Shown here: positions 1 to 9,232 of the stretch, piece after piece | Layout of the letters: each line of letters opens with the position of its first letter | Position numbering within the stretch: the stretch's first letter is position 1 | Assembly (NCBI GenBank): GCA_009268125.1 | Contig: WBOU01000005.1 | Location: 310,001-374,000, forward strand | Direction: 5' to 3' | Source of the DNA: Chloroflexia bacterium SDU3-3 | Lineage (GTDB): Bacteria > Chloroflexota > Chloroflexia > Chloroflexales > Roseiflexaceae | Length of the DNA: 64,000 nt | The notes under the pieces: generated by a model | Told to the model about the DNA's origin: nothing | The model's database searches: none | What the model saw: the letters and a program-made list of their open reading frames with translations, nothing else | Translations under genes and position numbers: made by a program

Positions 1-2
1 CC

Positions 3-896
3 CGCACGATCACCTTCACCAACCAGTTCCTCACGCCCGACGGCAGCGCAGGCGAGGTGCCCGATGTGGTCAGCAAGGTCCGCGACAGCATCGCCCCAGG
101 CGAGGAGATCACCGTCAAGGGTAGCCGCCAGATCATGCTGGGCAAGCCGGTGCTGCCGAGCCTGCCGTACGACATCACCCTGGTGTCCTCCAACGGCAGC
201 CAGCGCTACCAGCCGCGCGGCGTGCGGGTAAAAAGCGCCATCACGCTGCCCGACCTGAGCCGTGTTGACCCGCATGTCACCACCATTGTGAGCGACACCA
301 TCCTGCCGCACCAGCAGGATGACCCCGATATGGCGCTGATCGGGTCGTGGCTGCCCGAGGTGCCCTTCACCCAGCAGAGCATCCACCAAGAGCTGGGCGG
401 ACTGGATGTGGTGACCAGCACGCTGCTGATCAACCCGGTCCAGTTCCGCGCCACCGACACCGAGCGTGGCTGGATGCGCCGCTTCGGGCAGATGGTGTTC
501 GAGATCACCTACCTCGACCCAAGCGACCCCAACGGCCCGGCCCTGGAGAGCGACACCCTGCCGCCGCTGATCCGCAACGTGCAGTTTGGCACACTGCGCA
601 GCCAGGCGCGCGCTGCGGGCGCGGTCAGCATCAGCGCGCAGGTGAGCGACAACACCGGCATCACCAGCGTGCAGGCGTTCTACACCGGCGATGGCAAAAA
701 CTGGCAGGTGCTCGCCCTCACCGACCCCGATGGCGACGGCACCTACGCCGGGCAGACCGGCGCGCTGCAGTTCAGCACCGATGTGGTGGCGATGGTGCAG
801 GCCACCGATAGCGCGGGCAATATCATCGTGCAGACATCCAAGGGCACGCTGACGCCTGGATTCAACGACACCTACCTGCCGCTGATCTTCCGCTAG
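3..896 (+). CDS. C-terminal part of a secreted protein with Ig-like domain (5' truncated)
   Basis: The reading frame is open from the first bases of the window, so the gene starts upstream; an internal GTG at 57 is not convincing as a start. About 297 residues are visible. The last 100 (DNTGITSVQAFYTGDG, then DPDGDGTYAG) look like an Ig/FlgD-like beta-sandwich of the kind found at the end of extracellular proteins. The protein ends in TYLPLIFR, matching the IYLPLIVR end of the metalloprotease at 55489-58866. I take this as a shared surface or secretion tail. The function of the missing N-terminal part is unknown; an extracellular peptidase or adhesin is possible. Confidence 0.75.
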   Translation, partial: RTITFTNQFLTPDGSAGEVPDVVSKVRDSIAPGEEITVKGSRQIMLGKPVLPSLPYDITLVSSNGSQRYQPRGVRVKSAITLPDLSRVDPHVTTIVSDTILPHQQDDPDMALIGSWLPEVPFTQQSIHQELGGLDVVTSTLLINPVQFRATDTERGWMRRFGQMVFEITYLDPSDPNGPALESDTLPPLIRNVQFGTLRSQARAAGAVSISAQVSDNTGITSVQAFYTGDGKNWQVLALTDPDGDGTYAGQTGALQFSTDVVAMVQATDSAGNIIVQTSKGTLTPGFNDTYLPLIFR

Positions 897-914
897 GCAT
901 CCTGACCGCATAGC

Positions 915-947
915 AAAGGGGGCGCGGTGCAATACCGCGCCCCCTTT
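915..947. terminator. Bidirectional terminator hairpin
   Basis: A perfect 14-bp stem (AAAGGGGGCGCGGT and its complement) with a GCAAT loop lies between two convergent genes. T-runs or A-runs flank both sides, so it can serve either strand. Confidence 0.8.
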
Positions 948-970
948 ACTATTACCCCAAAATGGCTACG

Positions 971-1768
971 CTAGGCCGCCTGCTCGCGGCACAGCCCATA
1001 CGGCAGGCAGAGCGGCACCCCCGTGCGCGTGTCGCTCACAATATCGGCCTCAATGCCAAACACGCGGCGCAGCAGATCGGGCGTGATCACCTCGCTGGGC
1101 GCGCCCGCCGCCACCACCGCGCCAGCGCGCACCGCCACAATATGCTGCGCATAGCGCGTGGCGTGGTTGAGATCGTGCACCACCATCACCACGGTGCGGC
1201 CCTCATCGCGATTCAGCCGCTCTAGCAGGTGCAGCACCTCAAGCTGGTGCGCCATATCTAGGTAGGTGGTCGGCTCATCGAGCAGCAGCAGCTCGGTCTC
1301 CTGGGCCAGGGTCATCGCGATCCAGGCGCGCTGGCGCTGCCCGCCCGAGAGCGCATCCACCGGGCGCGCGGCCAGATCCACCATGCCCGTGATCTCCAGC
1401 GCGCGCTCGACCGCCCGCTCATCCTCGGGCGACCACTGCTGGTACCAGTGCTGGTGCGGGTAGCGGCCCTGCGCCACCAGCTCGCGCACCAGCAGGCCCT
1501 CGGGCGCGACCGGGCTCTGCGGCAGAATGCCCATGATCTTGGCCAGATCGCGCGTGGCGATGCGGTGGATGTCCTTGCCATCCAGCAGCACCGAGCCGCC
1601 GCGCGGGGGCATCAGCCGCGCCAGGCCGCGCAGCAGGGTCGATTTCCCGCAGCCGTTCGGGCCGATCAGCGCCGTGATCTTGCCCGCCGGGATAGCCGCC
1701 GAAAGCTGGTGGATAATAGGCTGCCCATCGTAGGCCAGCGTCAGGTCTTGGGTCTCCAGCATGCTCAT
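971..1768 (-). CDS. Iron-siderophore/cobalamin-type ABC transporter ATPase
   Basis: 265-residue FecE/BtuD-type ATPase that would power import of a metal chelate (siderophore, haem or cobalamin) through the two upstream permeases. Walker A is GPNGCGKST (about residues 37-45), the signature is LSGGQRQRA and Walker B is [12 protein letters not shown], followed by the switch His of VVHDLNHA. Start ATG follows GGAG with good spacing and lies 19 bases after the stop of the second permease, so the three genes form one operon. No periplasmic or lipoprotein binding protein is encoded beside it. Substrate is inferred from family only. Confidence 0.9.
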   Translation of the reverse strand: MSMLETQDLTLAYDGQPIIHQLSAAIPAGKITALIGPNGCGKSTLLRGLARLMPPRGGSVLLDGKDIHRIATRDLAKIMGILPQSPVAPEGLLVRELVAQGRYPHQHWYQQWSPEDERAVERALEITGMVDLAARPVDALSGGQRQRAWIAMTLAQETELLLLDEPTTYLDMAHQLEVLHLLERLNRDEGRTVVMVVHDLNHATRYAQHIVAVRAGAVVAAGAPSEVITPDLLRRVFGIEADIVSDTRTGVPLCLPYGLCREQAA

Positions 1769-1787
1769 ACCAACTCCATAGGGTCGC

Positions 1788-2831
1788 TCAGGCGCGAGCG
1801 CGATACAGCAGATAGATAAAGAACGGCGCGCCGATCGCGGCGGTGATCAGGCCGCAGGGCAGCTCGATGGGCGCGATGATCGTGCGACCCACGAGGTCGG
1901 CGGCCACCACGATCAGGCCGCCGAACAGCGCGGCGGTGGGCACCACGCCCTCGCCGCTCGGGCCAACCAGGCGGCGGGCGATGTGCGGCGCGATCAGGCC
2001 CACAAAGCCGATCGCGCCCGCCGCCGCCACGGTGGCACCGGCCAGCGCCACGGTGATCAGCAGCAGCAGGCCGCGCTGCATCACCACATGGCTGCCCAGG
2101 CCGCGCGCCACATCCTCGCCCAGCCCCAGCGCATTCAGGTGGCGCGAGAGCAGCAGCGCCAGCGGCACAAACACCACCAGCCAGGCGAACAGCGGCCAAA
2201 AATCATCCCAGGAGCGGGCGTAGACGCTGCCGGTGAGCCACACCATGGCCCGCTGGACATCGTTCACATTGCCAAAGGTGATCATGATCGTGGTCATCGC
2301 GCTCGTCACCGAGGTGAGGCCGATGCCCACCAGCACTAGCCGGATGGGCGAGTCGCCGCCGCGCCAGGCCAGCAGATAGATCAGCACCGCCACCACCAGC
2401 GCGCCAGCGAATGCGGCAAATGGCAGCACCGCCGGGGAGACCGCAGGGAACACCACGATCAGTGCCACCGCCACCAGGCTCGCGCCCGAGCTAATGCCCA
2501 GCATATCGGGCGACGCCAGCGGGTTGCGCGTCAGCCCCTGCATGATCGCGCCCGAGACCCCGAGCGCCATACCCACCAGCGCGGCCACCAGCATGCGCGG
2601 CAGCCGCAGCGTGTTCACGATAAAATCGTAGTCCTCGGGCGATCCGGGGATGTGCAGCACCGTGCGCACCACATCCAGCGGCGCGATCGGGTACTCGCCC
2701 ACGCCAATGTTGATCACCATCAGCGCCAGCGTGGCCAGCAGCACCAGCGCCAGCACCGGCGGCAAACGCCGGTCGACCCGCAGCGAAAACGGTATGCGGC
2801 CAAGCCGCACCACAATCCAGGGCTGTTGCAT
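1788..2831 (-). CDS. FecCD-family ABC transporter permease (second subunit)
   Basis: 347-residue permease of the FecCD/BtuC family with about nine or ten membrane segments. Family hallmarks are [20 protein letters not shown] near residue 100 and the C-terminal [19 protein letters not shown] coupling region. Its ATG overlaps the stop of the preceding permease by one base (TAATG), implying translational coupling. With its neighbour it forms the heterodimeric channel served by the ATPase downstream. Its N-terminus carries an extra basic stretch ([16 protein letters not shown]) before the first membrane helix. Confidence 0.9.
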   Translation of the reverse strand: MQQPWIVVRLGRIPFSLRVDRRLPPVLALVLLATLALMVINIGVGEYPIAPLDVVRTVLHIPGSPEDYDFIVNTLRLPRMLVAALVGMALGVSGAIMQGLTRNPLASPDMLGISSGASLVAVALIVVFPAVSPAVLPFAAFAGALVVAVLIYLLAWRGGDSPIRLVLVGIGLTSVTSAMTTIMITFGNVNDVQRAMVWLTGSVYARSWDDFWPLFAWLVVFVPLALLLSRHLNALGLGEDVARGLGSHVVMQRGLLLLITVALAGATVAAAGAIGFVGLIAPHIARRLVGPSGEGVVPTAALFGGLIVVAADLVGRTIIAPIELPCGLITAAIGAPFFIYLLYRARA

Positions 2832-3868
2832 TAGCGTTTCACCCGCCAGCGCACAAGGTAGATAAACACCGGCCCGCCGATGATCGCCGTGGCGATACCC
2901 ACCGGCAGCTCGATCGGGCGGATGACCATGCGCGCCGCTATATCGGCGATTATCAGAAAGATGCCGCCACAGAGTATCGAGTAGGGCAGCACCCAGCGAT
3001 AGTCGATGCCCACAAACATCCGCACCATATGCGGTATCACCAGCCCCACAAAGCCGATCGGCCCGGCCAAAGCCACCGAGCTGCCCGCCAGCAGCACCAC
3101 CGCCACCGAGGCCAGCGCCTTCACCCAGCCGGTGCGCTGGCCCAGGCCGCGCGCCACATCATCGCCCAGCGAAAGCGCGGTGATCTGCCTGCCCAGCGCC
3201 AGCGCAATAACAAACCCTACCAGAAAGTAGGGCGCAAGGGTCGCAAGCATATTCAGATCGCGGCCCGCCACCGAGCCAGACAGCCAGAATCGCACCTCTT
3301 CCAAGGTCTGCTGGTTGAGGATCAGGAAGCCAGTGGTGAGCGAGGAGAGCAGCGCCGAGATAGAAGCCCCAGCGATTGTCAGCTTCAGCGGCGTAGCGCC
3401 GCCCCTGCCAAACGACCCGATGGTGTACACGCATACCGCCGACACCGCCGCCCCCACAAAGGCAAACAGCGCGTAGCTGCCCAGCGACGAGATATGCAGC
3501 AGGGTCACCCCGCTCACCACGCCCAGCGCCGCACCGGCCTCGATGCCCAGCAGGCCGGGATCGGCCAGCGGGTTGCGCGTCAGGCCCTGCATCATCGCGC
3601 CCGCCACGGCCAGCGCACCGCCCACACAGGCCGCCACCAGCGCGCGCGGGATGCGCAGGGTGCGGATGATCAGGTGGCTTGTCGAGTCGGGATTGAAGTG
3701 GAAGAGCGCCGCCCACACCGTGGCGAAGTCGATATCGGCGGCCCCAAACACGATGCTGGCAAGCATCGCCAGCACCAGCAGCCCAAGCCCCAATACCAAT
3801 CCCATCGCCAGCAGCAGCCGAGGCTGGAGCTGGCCCGCCGCACGCCGTGGTGCTGTAAGTGTTGTCAT
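2831..3868 (-). CDS. FecCD-family ABC transporter permease (first subunit)
   Basis: 345-residue integral membrane permease, first gene of a three-gene importer operon. It shows the same marks as its partner: [20 protein letters not shown] and [19 protein letters not shown]. Transcription probably starts from a TTGACA promoter about 70 bases upstream that is overlapped by an inverted repeat, which suggests repression by a metal-responsive regulator. That part is inference, since no fur or dtxR-like gene is in the window. Confidence 0.9.
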   Translation of the reverse strand: MTTLTAPRRAAGQLQPRLLLAMGLVLGLGLLVLAMLASIVFGAADIDFATVWAALFHFNPDSTSHLIIRTLRIPRALVAACVGGALAVAGAMMQGLTRNPLADPGLLGIEAGAALGVVSGVTLLHISSLGSYALFAFVGAAVSAVCVYTIGSFGRGGATPLKLTIAGASISALLSSLTTGFLILNQQTLEEVRFWLSGSVAGRDLNMLATLAPYFLVGFVIALALGRQITALSLGDDVARGLGQRTGWVKALASVAVVLLAGSSVALAGPIGFVGLVIPHMVRMFVGIDYRWVLPYSILCGGIFLIIADIAARMVIRPIELPVGIATAIIGGPVFIYLVRWRVKR

Positions 3869-3910
3869 AGCGTACCAGTAACTTTATGCGTACATGGGCA
3901 AATAGTAGTG

Positions 3911-3942
3911 ATTAGCGTAGACTAATATCATCTATTTGTCAA
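3911..3942 (-). promoter_or_regulatory. Promoter with overlapping inverted repeat upstream of the FecCD operon
   Basis: Reading the minus strand, TTGACA (3942-3937) is followed after 17 bases by a poor -10 (TACGCT, 3919-3914). A 16-bp inverted repeat ATTAG-N6-CTAAT (3911-3926) covers the -10 region, as expected of a repressor operator. It is not a clear match to classical Fur or DtxR boxes. Confidence 0.5.
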
Positions 3943-3989
3943 GTTTATACTATCCAAATATGCAAAGAGCTAGACCGCTTCTAGCGCCT

Positions 3990-4030
3990 TGGAATAACAA
4001 AAACGCCTAGAGGAAAAATCCTCTAGGCGT
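3990..4030 (-). terminator. Intrinsic terminator of ssb
   Basis: A 12-bp perfect stem (ACGCCTAGAGGA, 4003-4014, with 4019-4030; loop AAAA) is followed on the minus strand by TTTTGTTATT. It lies about 40 bases after the ssb stop. Confidence 0.85.
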
Positions 4031-4068
4031 AGGAGACGTGTGCTGGTTATAATCAGCCTAACCAGGTG

Positions 4069-4614
4069 CTAGAACGGCAGATCCTCGTCGCCCTCGATCG
4101 GCTGGGGCGCGTTGCGGGCGGCGGGCCGACCATTGCCGCTGGGCCGGGCGTTGCCGTTGCTGGCCCGGGCCGGCGCAGGCGCAGGCGCGGCGGCGCGGCG
4201 GCCTGCCGAGGGTGCCGGTGCAGCCATGTCATCTTCCATCGGGGCATCATAGTCGGGGACATTGGCGCTGCCCCCCTCTTGCTTGCTGGAAAGGATGATC
4301 ATGTCGTTGGCGATCACCTCGGTGGTATAGCGATCCTGGCCGCTCTGATCCTGCCACTTGCGTGTCTGCAGGCGGCCCTCGATGTACACTCTGGTGCCTT
4401 TGGTTAGGTACTGGTTGCAGATCTCACCCAACTTATCCCAGGCCACCACGCGAAACCACTCGGTGTCATCGTGCTGAGATCCATCAGCCGACTTCCAAGT
4501 GCGACCCGATGCGACCCGAAACTGAGTTACGGCGCTACCCTGGTTGGTATAGCGCATCTCAGGATCTGCGCCAAGGCGACCTGTCAACATGACTTTGTTC
4601 AGATCCTTCGCCAT
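4069..4614 (-). CDS. ssb: Single-stranded DNA-binding protein
   Basis: 181-residue SSB. The OB-fold occupies about residues 1-110 (MLTGRLGADPEMRYTNQGSAV, EWFRVVAWDKLGEICNQYL, YIEGRLQTRKWQDQSG). A low-complexity Ala/Pro/Gly/Asn linker follows, and the protein ends in the acidic tip GDEDLPF that recruits partner proteins in this family. Start ATG is preceded by GAGGAGG. A strong promoter (TTGACG-17-TATAAT) lies about 100 bases upstream. It protects ssDNA in replication and repair, and is monocistronic here. Confidence 0.97.
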   Translation of the reverse strand: MAKDLNKVMLTGRLGADPEMRYTNQGSAVTQFRVASGRTWKSADGSQHDDTEWFRVVAWDKLGEICNQYLTKGTRVYIEGRLQTRKWQDQSGQDRYTTEVIANDMIILSSKQEGGSANVPDYDAPMEDDMAAPAPSAGRRAAAPAPAPARASNGNARPSGNGRPAARNAPQPIEGDEDLPF

Positions 4615-4713
4615 GGCATTCCCTCCTCGTGTTTAATAGTACGATTTCGTCCCATGCAGCAGAGATACTCATATCTTGACATCGCACACCAACATACTCG
4701 AACCTCTGTGCGA

Positions 4714-4742
4714 ATTATACCATCCCCCACGGCCATCGTCAA
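4714..4742 (-). promoter_or_regulatory. sigma-70-type promoter of ssb
   Basis: On the minus strand TTGACG (4742-4737), a 17-base spacer and a perfect TATAAT (4719-4714). This predicts a start near 4707 and a leader of about 95 bases before the ssb AGGAGG. Confidence 0.7.
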
Positions 4743-5184
4743 GACAAAATTCACCAGCAGATCGCACGATGCTGCGTCATACCGCGCAAGCACCTGACAA
4801 GTCGGCGTAGACAATTATTGCAAAATAGCATCGAAGATGCATCTTTTCTGCTAAACATTACAACTTCCCGACGCTCTTTGCCAGCACTTGATAAGCGCGT
4901 CAGGATACGCTAAGATACATGATATACGCAGCCCAAAATATCGCTGGGTGATCCATGCTGTCATGGTGTATATTCACCAAGAATCCGGTGCTTGGCCTGT
5001 AATATGCATCGCCGATTCTTATAGTGTAGACCGCTACCTTATACCGAAGGTCGCACAGCACCATCGTCCCATGCTAAACGGCCGCTATCGCACAACGTAG
5101 TCCTACGCCTTACTCTCGGCATAACGGGCCTCCATAGATATGCAAGGGCGCATATCGCCAATGCTGGCCCCACACAGGTTGCAT
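4743..5184. other. Intergenic region between divergent ssb and the HAMP-STAS gene
   Basis: This AT-richer stretch holds no convincing gene: short open frames here lack ribosome-binding sites and coding bias. The promoter of the downstream plus-strand gene should lie here, but I cannot point to a clean -35/-10 pair. Confidence 0.5.
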
Positions 5185-6495
5185 ATGTCAATTCGTATCA
5201 AACTTTTATTGGCCTTCCTAACTCAAATTCTTCTGCTCGGCTGTGTTGGTGTCATCATCTCACTACAGCTTTCCTCTGCGCAAAACCGGGTCGACGAGAT
5301 CAAACATAATGCCATCCCCTCGCTGAGCCAGCTCAACGATCTGAGCGTCAATATCTCACGCTATCGCATCCTGCAGGCCATGCATATGGCCAGCACCAAC
5401 GAAGATACGATGGTCGATGTTGAGAAAGAGATGCAGCAGACCGAGAAAAAGATCTCGGCCATGCTCGCCACCTATACCTCCTTTATCGTTGGCGAGGTCG
5501 AACAAAAAGACCTGAATCAGATCCAAAGGCGCTGGCCGCTGCTGGTCACACAAACCCAAAGATCATTTCTGCCCTACAGCCGCACCTACCAATATGAGCG
5601 CGCGCTCTCGGCCTACCGCGAGTCGCAGCCCAACTACGACATCATTCAAAACTCGATCAGCAAGCTGATCGCCGAGAAAAAAGTCCAAGGCCAGGCATCG
5701 GCCGATCAGGCCCAGAGCGCCACCAAGGTTGCCCTCAGCTCGCTCCTCCTCGTGCTGGCGCTGGGCTTTATCACCTCCATTGGGGTGGGGCTTATCATCA
5801 CGCGCCTGATCACCAACAACCTCCATCGGGTGATGAAGGCGGCAGCGGCGGTGGAGCAGGGCGACCTCGATCAGCATGTGCCGGTGCAAGGCAAAGACGA
5901 GATCGGCCAGCTGGCCCGCAGCTTCAACGCGATGCTCAACGGGCTACAGCAAGCCCAGCAGGAGCGGCTCACCTACCAGGCCACGCTCGAGCAGCGCGTG
6001 GTCGAGCGCACCCGCGACCTAGAGAACACCATGGGCGAGCTAAAGGCATCGCTAGATGCGCGCAACGAGCTGGCCGCCACCGTGCGGGCGCTTTCTACCC
6101 CGATCATCCCGGTGCGCCGCGATGCCCTGGTGATGCCGCTGGTGGGCTTGCTCGACACCGAGCGCAGCGAGATGCTGATCACCACCCTGCTCAACACGGT
6201 TGAGCAGCAGCATGCCCGCGCCGTGATCATTGATGTCACCGGCGTGCCGCTGATCGATACGGCCACCGCGCAGTCGCTGCTGCAGGCCACTGCCATGCTG
6301 CGGCTGCTAGGTGCCCAGACCGTGCTGGTAGGCCTGCGCCCCGAACTAGCGCAGACGATTGTCTCGCTGGGAGTGGATCTTTCCAGCCTGCATGTGCAGG
6401 CCGATCTGGAGGCTGGTATCAACTCGCTCTCCACACTGCTCAGGCGCGATCGCGGCAGCCGCGCCGTGAAGCTCAGCGACACCATCCCGGTATAG
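5185..6495 (+). CDS. Membrane sensor with HAMP and STAS domains
   Basis: 436-residue signalling protein. A first membrane helix (IKLLLAFLTQILLLGCVGVII) is followed by a helical extracytoplasmic sensor of about 150 residues resembling the four-helix bundle of chemoreceptors. Then come a second helix (VALSSLLLVLALGFITSIGVGLII), a HAMP linker (RVMKAAAAVEQGDLDQHVPVQGKDEIGQLARSFNAML), a short coiled coil and a C-terminal STAS domain (PIIPVRRDALVMPLVGLLD ... AVIIDVTGVPLIDTATAQSLLQ). It resembles RsbR-type anti-anti-sigma co-antagonists carrying their own transmembrane input. No kinase or phosphatase partner is adjacent. I chose ATG 5185, directly before the membrane helix; ATGs at 5140 and 5161 are alternatives. 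Confidence 0.85.
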   Translation: MSIRIKLLLAFLTQILLLGCVGVIISLQLSSAQNRVDEIKHNAIPSLSQLNDLSVNISRYRILQAMHMASTNEDTMVDVEKEMQQTEKKISAMLATYTSFIVGEVEQKDLNQIQRRWPLLVTQTQRSFLPYSRTYQYERALSAYRESQPNYDIIQNSISKLIAEKKVQGQASADQAQSATKVALSSLLLVLALGFITSIGVGLIITRLITNNLHRVMKAAAAVEQGDLDQHVPVQGKDEIGQLARSFNAMLNGLQQAQQERLTYQATLEQRVVERTRDLENTMGELKASLDARNELAATVRALSTPIIPVRRDALVMPLVGLLDTERSEMLITTLLNTVEQQHARAVIIDVTGVPLIDTATAQSLLQATAMLRLLGAQTVLVGLRPELAQTIVSLGVDLSSLHVQADLEAGINSLSTLLRRDRGSRAVKLSDTIPV

Positions 6496-6504
6496 GCAGG
6501 GCGC

Positions 6505-6553
6505 AAACAAGCCGAGGCCATCCCTCACGTAAAGGGATGGCCTCGGCTTGTTT
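6505..6553. terminator. Long perfect-stem terminator
   Basis: A 21-bp perfect stem (6505-6525 with 6533-6553, 7-base loop) directly follows the HAMP-STAS stop, with T-runs at both ends. It faces a convergent small gene and probably terminates both strands. Confidence 0.8.
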
Positions 6554-6619
6554 ATGCTGCTGATGCTGAGCAAGCAGCAAAGAACACTATCATGTGCCGC
6601 TTGGGCAATACCTGGGCCG

Positions 6620-6910
6620 CTAGGCGAAGCTCTCGCCACGGGCGGCATCGGTGTCGATCAGCTGAACCTCGCTACGCCGCACGCTCAAGCACATGCGCAG
6701 ATCCTCGCTGCCATCGCGCCGAAAGCGAGCCAGGTAGATCGCGGCACGAACAATAAATGGCGTGCGCTCGACATGATTCCGGCTTAGCTCGACTATCAGA
6801 TGCCGATTCGCCCCAACCTCAAGGCGGACCTCCTGCACAAGGTCGCCAGCCGCCCTGTTCTGCTGCCGAAAGTCGGCATCTCGATACGGTACCAGATATC
6901 GCCCCAGCAC
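6620..6910 (-). CDS. Small protein of unknown function, 96 aa
   Basis: I do not recognise a family. The GTG start is supported by an AAGGAGG site five bases upstream (about 6916-6922). The protein is charged and soluble, with beta-rich stretches (HLIVELSRNHV, FIVRAAIYLARFRR, LRMCLSVRRSEVQLID), no signal peptide and no membrane helix. It sits downstream of the Crp-family gene on the same strand, about 120 bases apart, and could be its target or be independent. Confidence 0.6.
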   Translation of the reverse strand: MLGRYLVPYRDADFRQQNRAAGDLVQEVRLEVGANRHLIVELSRNHVERTPFIVRAAIYLARFRRDGSEDLRMCLSVRRSEVQLIDTDAARGESFA

Positions 6911-7028
6911 AACATCCTCCTTCTAGGCCACGTACAACGCCCTGGCAGTACGTAGCAAAGATAGGTACAACAACGTTCATTTGGCTAAGTAAACCCTAAC
7001 ATCCAGTCAATACCGCGCTATTACCACG

Positions 7029-7742
7029 CTATGTCGAAACCGAGCGCTCGCGCATGTAGCCGCCCGGCAGCTCAGCCGAGCGCGCCAGCAGCCGACGCAG
7101 GTCGCGGATGATGATCCGGCCTCGGCCAGAGCCAACGATCTGCATATCGCGCCACGAGCGGAACATGCGGCTGACGGTGAACTGAGTGACGCCGACGATA
7201 TCGGCAAGATCCTTCTGCGAGACCGGCACGCTGATCTGCACGCCCTCGTCGGTGACGACGCCGTAGCGCTGGGCGATGCGCGCCAGCACATGGGCCACGC
7301 GCTGCTCAACCCGCTCGGTCACCAGCTCGTGGTACTGCTGCTGCAGATCCTCAAGGTTGCGCGCCATCATGCCCAGCGCATTCTCGCACACCTGCGGGTA
7401 CCGGCCGATCAGTGGCGTCAGATCGGCCTTTTCCCACACCAGCAGGGTGCAGGGCAGCGTGGCCTGGGCGGTAAACGAGTAGCGGCTGCCCGCCACCAGC
7501 GTGCTCAGGCCCACTACCTCGGATGGCCCAGCGATGCGGATGACCATCGGGCGCGCGTCGGGGCCTGCCTTGACCATGCGCACCCAGCCGCTGGCCAGCA
7601 CATACAGCGTCGAGGAAAGCTCACCCTCGCTGAACAGCACGCTCTCGCGGGCGACGCGGATCTGGCGGGCGCTACGAGCAAACATTTGGATGGCCCTATC
7701 ATCAAGGCCGCAGAACAGCGGGACTTTGCCAAGATGCAGCAT
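7029..7742 (-). CDS. Crp/Fnr-family transcriptional regulator
   Basis: 237 residues. The N-terminal cyclic-nucleotide-binding-like beta-roll (about 10-125: FCGLDDRAIQMFARSARQ, LFSEGELSSTLYVLASGWVRM) is joined by a dimer helix to a C-terminal winged helix (about 155-220: VSQKDLADIVGVTQFTVSRMFRSW). The phosphate-binding signature of true CRP is not well conserved, and there is no Fnr cysteine cluster, so the ligand is unknown. It could link to the cyclase-containing protein at 16807-21075 through a cyclic nucleotide, but that is speculation. Confidence 0.9.
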   Translation of the reverse strand: MLHLGKVPLFCGLDDRAIQMFARSARQIRVARESVLFSEGELSSTLYVLASGWVRMVKAGPDARPMVIRIAGPSEVVGLSTLVAGSRYSFTAQATLPCTLLVWEKADLTPLIGRYPQVCENALGMMARNLEDLQQQYHELVTERVEQRVAHVLARIAQRYGVVTDEGVQISVPVSQKDLADIVGVTQFTVSRMFRSWRDMQIVGSGRGRIIIRDLRRLLARSAELPGGYMRERSVST

Positions 7743-7882
7743 GGGGAAACTCCTTCACCTGAAAAGCTCGCGCCGCACGCCAAGCAGCTGCACCCATGGG
7801 GGTAAACAGCCAGCACTGGCGCGACAGCACAAGCATCTGCTCCTTTGTCAAAACCTTACGGGCTGGCAAATCTGAGCAGGGA

Positions 7883-8281
7883 TCAGCGGGGAGGAGGGGT
7901 GGGCGGCACGGTGATGAAGAACGAGGGCTTTGGCGCGGCCAGGGCGCGCTGGCCACGCCGCGCGGCGGGCAGCGGGCTGAGGGCGAGGCCACCATGCACG
8001 ATGCCCTCGCTCGGGGCCTGCTGCCACGCGCCAGCGCTGTGGGCCAGCTGGGTGCTGGCAGGCGGCTCGGGGTGCGAGGCCGCCACATGCTGCAGCGCCA
8101 GCGAGCAGTAGAAGAGCTGCGATCCGCTAGCTGCGGCAGAGATAGCGCGGGCAGGCTGGCAGTGAAGCACACAGGCCAGCGGGGCAAAGAAGCCGACTAG
8201 CACGGCCAGCACCAGCATAGCAAAACCCCGCCCGCCTGGGGTGGCCCGAAGGTGAGGTTGGATGCCTGCCACATATGCCAT
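7883..8281 (-). CDS. Small membrane or exported hypothetical protein
   Basis: 132 residues. One N-terminal hydrophobic segment (FAMLVLAVLVGFFAPLACVLHC, about 20-41) is followed by a polar His- and Pro-rich part (QHVAASHPEPPASTQ) and a proline tail (VPPTPPPR). An AGGAAG site precedes the ATG. Composition and placement loosely recall small DUF2946-type metal-associated proteins, but I cannot assign a family. It lies upstream of the Crp-like gene on the same strand. Confidence 0.5.
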   Translation of the reverse strand: MAYVAGIQPHLRATPGGRGFAMLVLAVLVGFFAPLACVLHCQPARAISAAASGSQLFYCSLALQHVAASHPEPPASTQLAHSAGAWQQAPSEGIVHGGLALSPLPAARRGQRALAAPKPSFFITVPPTPPPR

Positions 8282-8396
8282 TGGAGCGCTTCCTGCCTAG
8301 ATCCTGGGTGATATGCTAGAGTATAGCATCTCTGCCGCGCCACCGCGTGTTTGTTGCGAAATGCTATCCATTCCCCAGGCTGTGGCTGCGCTGGCC

Positions 8397-8990
8397 CTAG
8401 CGCGGCGGGCCAAAGACGCCGGCGTGGCGCGCATCCCACTCCTCGCGCAGGATGCCGTAGCCCATAGCGTCGTAGTATGCGCCCTCGACGATCCGCGCCT
8501 TGCGGAAGCGCCCCTCCTCGCGGAAGCCGAGCTTGGTGGCCAGCCTCATCATGCCGTGGTTGCCCGACCACGTCTGGATGTCGAGCCGCACGATCTGGGG
8601 CAGCGCGCCGAACACATAGGCACACCAGTGGCCAAGCGCGGTGTAGCCCAGGCCCCGCCCCCAGTGCGCAGGGTCGAACAGGACGATGCCAACGGCAGGC
8701 CAGTCGGTCTCCTCGCTGATCCAGTACCACGAGACAAGGCCGATCAGGGTGTCGGTGGCGTCGTAGGCGATGGGCATGCGGGTGCGGGGCGTAGGCCACT
8801 GGCCCTCATCGATCTGCTCGCGCAGGGCGTCGACCTTGGCGTCGATCTGGGCGTGGCTGGTGGATGTGCGGTAATAGGGGCCATCCAGCGACTGCCAGCG
8901 CTGGCCGGGCTGCAGCCAGCGCCGGTAGGGGGCCAGATCGTGCAGCTGCCAGTCGCGGATGGTGAGCGGGGGGCAGGAGATCGGGAGCAT
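8397..8990 (-). CDS. GNAT-family N-acetyltransferase (RimJ/RimL type)
   Basis: 197 residues with the RimJ/RimL pattern: LTIRDWQLHDLAPYRRWL at the N-terminus, GIVLFDPAHWGRGLGYTALGHWCAYVF (motif A, acetyl-CoA pyrophosphate loop) and RLDIQTWSGNHGMMRLATKLGFREEGRFRKA (motif B). Acceptor substrate unknown. I start at the second ATG (8990) because GAGGAAGG sits four bases before it; the upstream ATG at 9011 has no such site. Confidence 0.88.
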   Translation of the reverse strand: MLPISCPPLTIRDWQLHDLAPYRRWLQPGQRWQSLDGPYYRTSTSHAQIDAKVDALREQIDEGQWPTPRTRMPIAYDATDTLIGLVSWYWISEETDWPAVGIVLFDPAHWGRGLGYTALGHWCAYVFGALPQIVRLDIQTWSGNHGMMRLATKLGFREEGRFRKARIVEGAYYDAMGYGILREEWDARHAGVFGPPR

Positions 8991-9034
8991 ACAGCCTTCC
9001 TCACACATCAAGAGCGTTCTCGCACTATGCGAAA

Positions 9035-9071
9035 AGGCATCAGGGGAGAGCTACACTCTCCCCTGATGCCT
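9035..9071 (-). terminator. Terminator downstream of tRNA-Leu
   Basis: A 16-bp perfect stem (9035-9050 with 9056-9071, loop CTACA) is followed on the minus strand by TTTTCG, 16 bases after the end of the tRNA gene. Confidence 0.8.
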
Positions 9072-9086
9072 ATAGCGCTTTTAAGC

Positions 9087-9172
9087 TGGTGCCGGAGGCG
9101 GGTCTCGAACCCGCACGAGGTTGCCCTCAGGGGTTTTTAAGACCCCAGCGTCTGCCATTCCGCCACTCCGGC
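9087..9172 (-). tRNA. tRNA-Leu (anticodon TAA)
   Basis: The minus strand folds as a class II tRNA. The acceptor stem GCCGGAG pairs with CTCCGGC, the anticodon stem GGGGT/ACCCC encloses loop CTTAAAA (anticodon TAA, reading UUA), there is a long variable arm (GAGGGCAACCTC), and the T arm contains GGTTCGAGACC. The discriminator A and the CCA end are encoded in the DNA. The gene stands alone with its own terminator. Confidence 0.95.
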
Positions 9173-9232
9173 GCGCGCCCGTATCATACCATAAAATAGC
9201 GCTGGTATGGCGGGCGGGTTAGGATCTGGGCG

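Noticed and set aside
3943-4002. Cobalamin riboswitch upstream of the FecCD importer.
   Set aside because: The leader from the predicted promoter is only about 40-50 bases, too short, and no B12-box-like sequence is visible.
4888-5100. 70-codon frame in the gap before the HAMP-STAS gene.
   Set aside because: No Shine-Dalgarno, no coding bias in third positions, no recognisable protein features.
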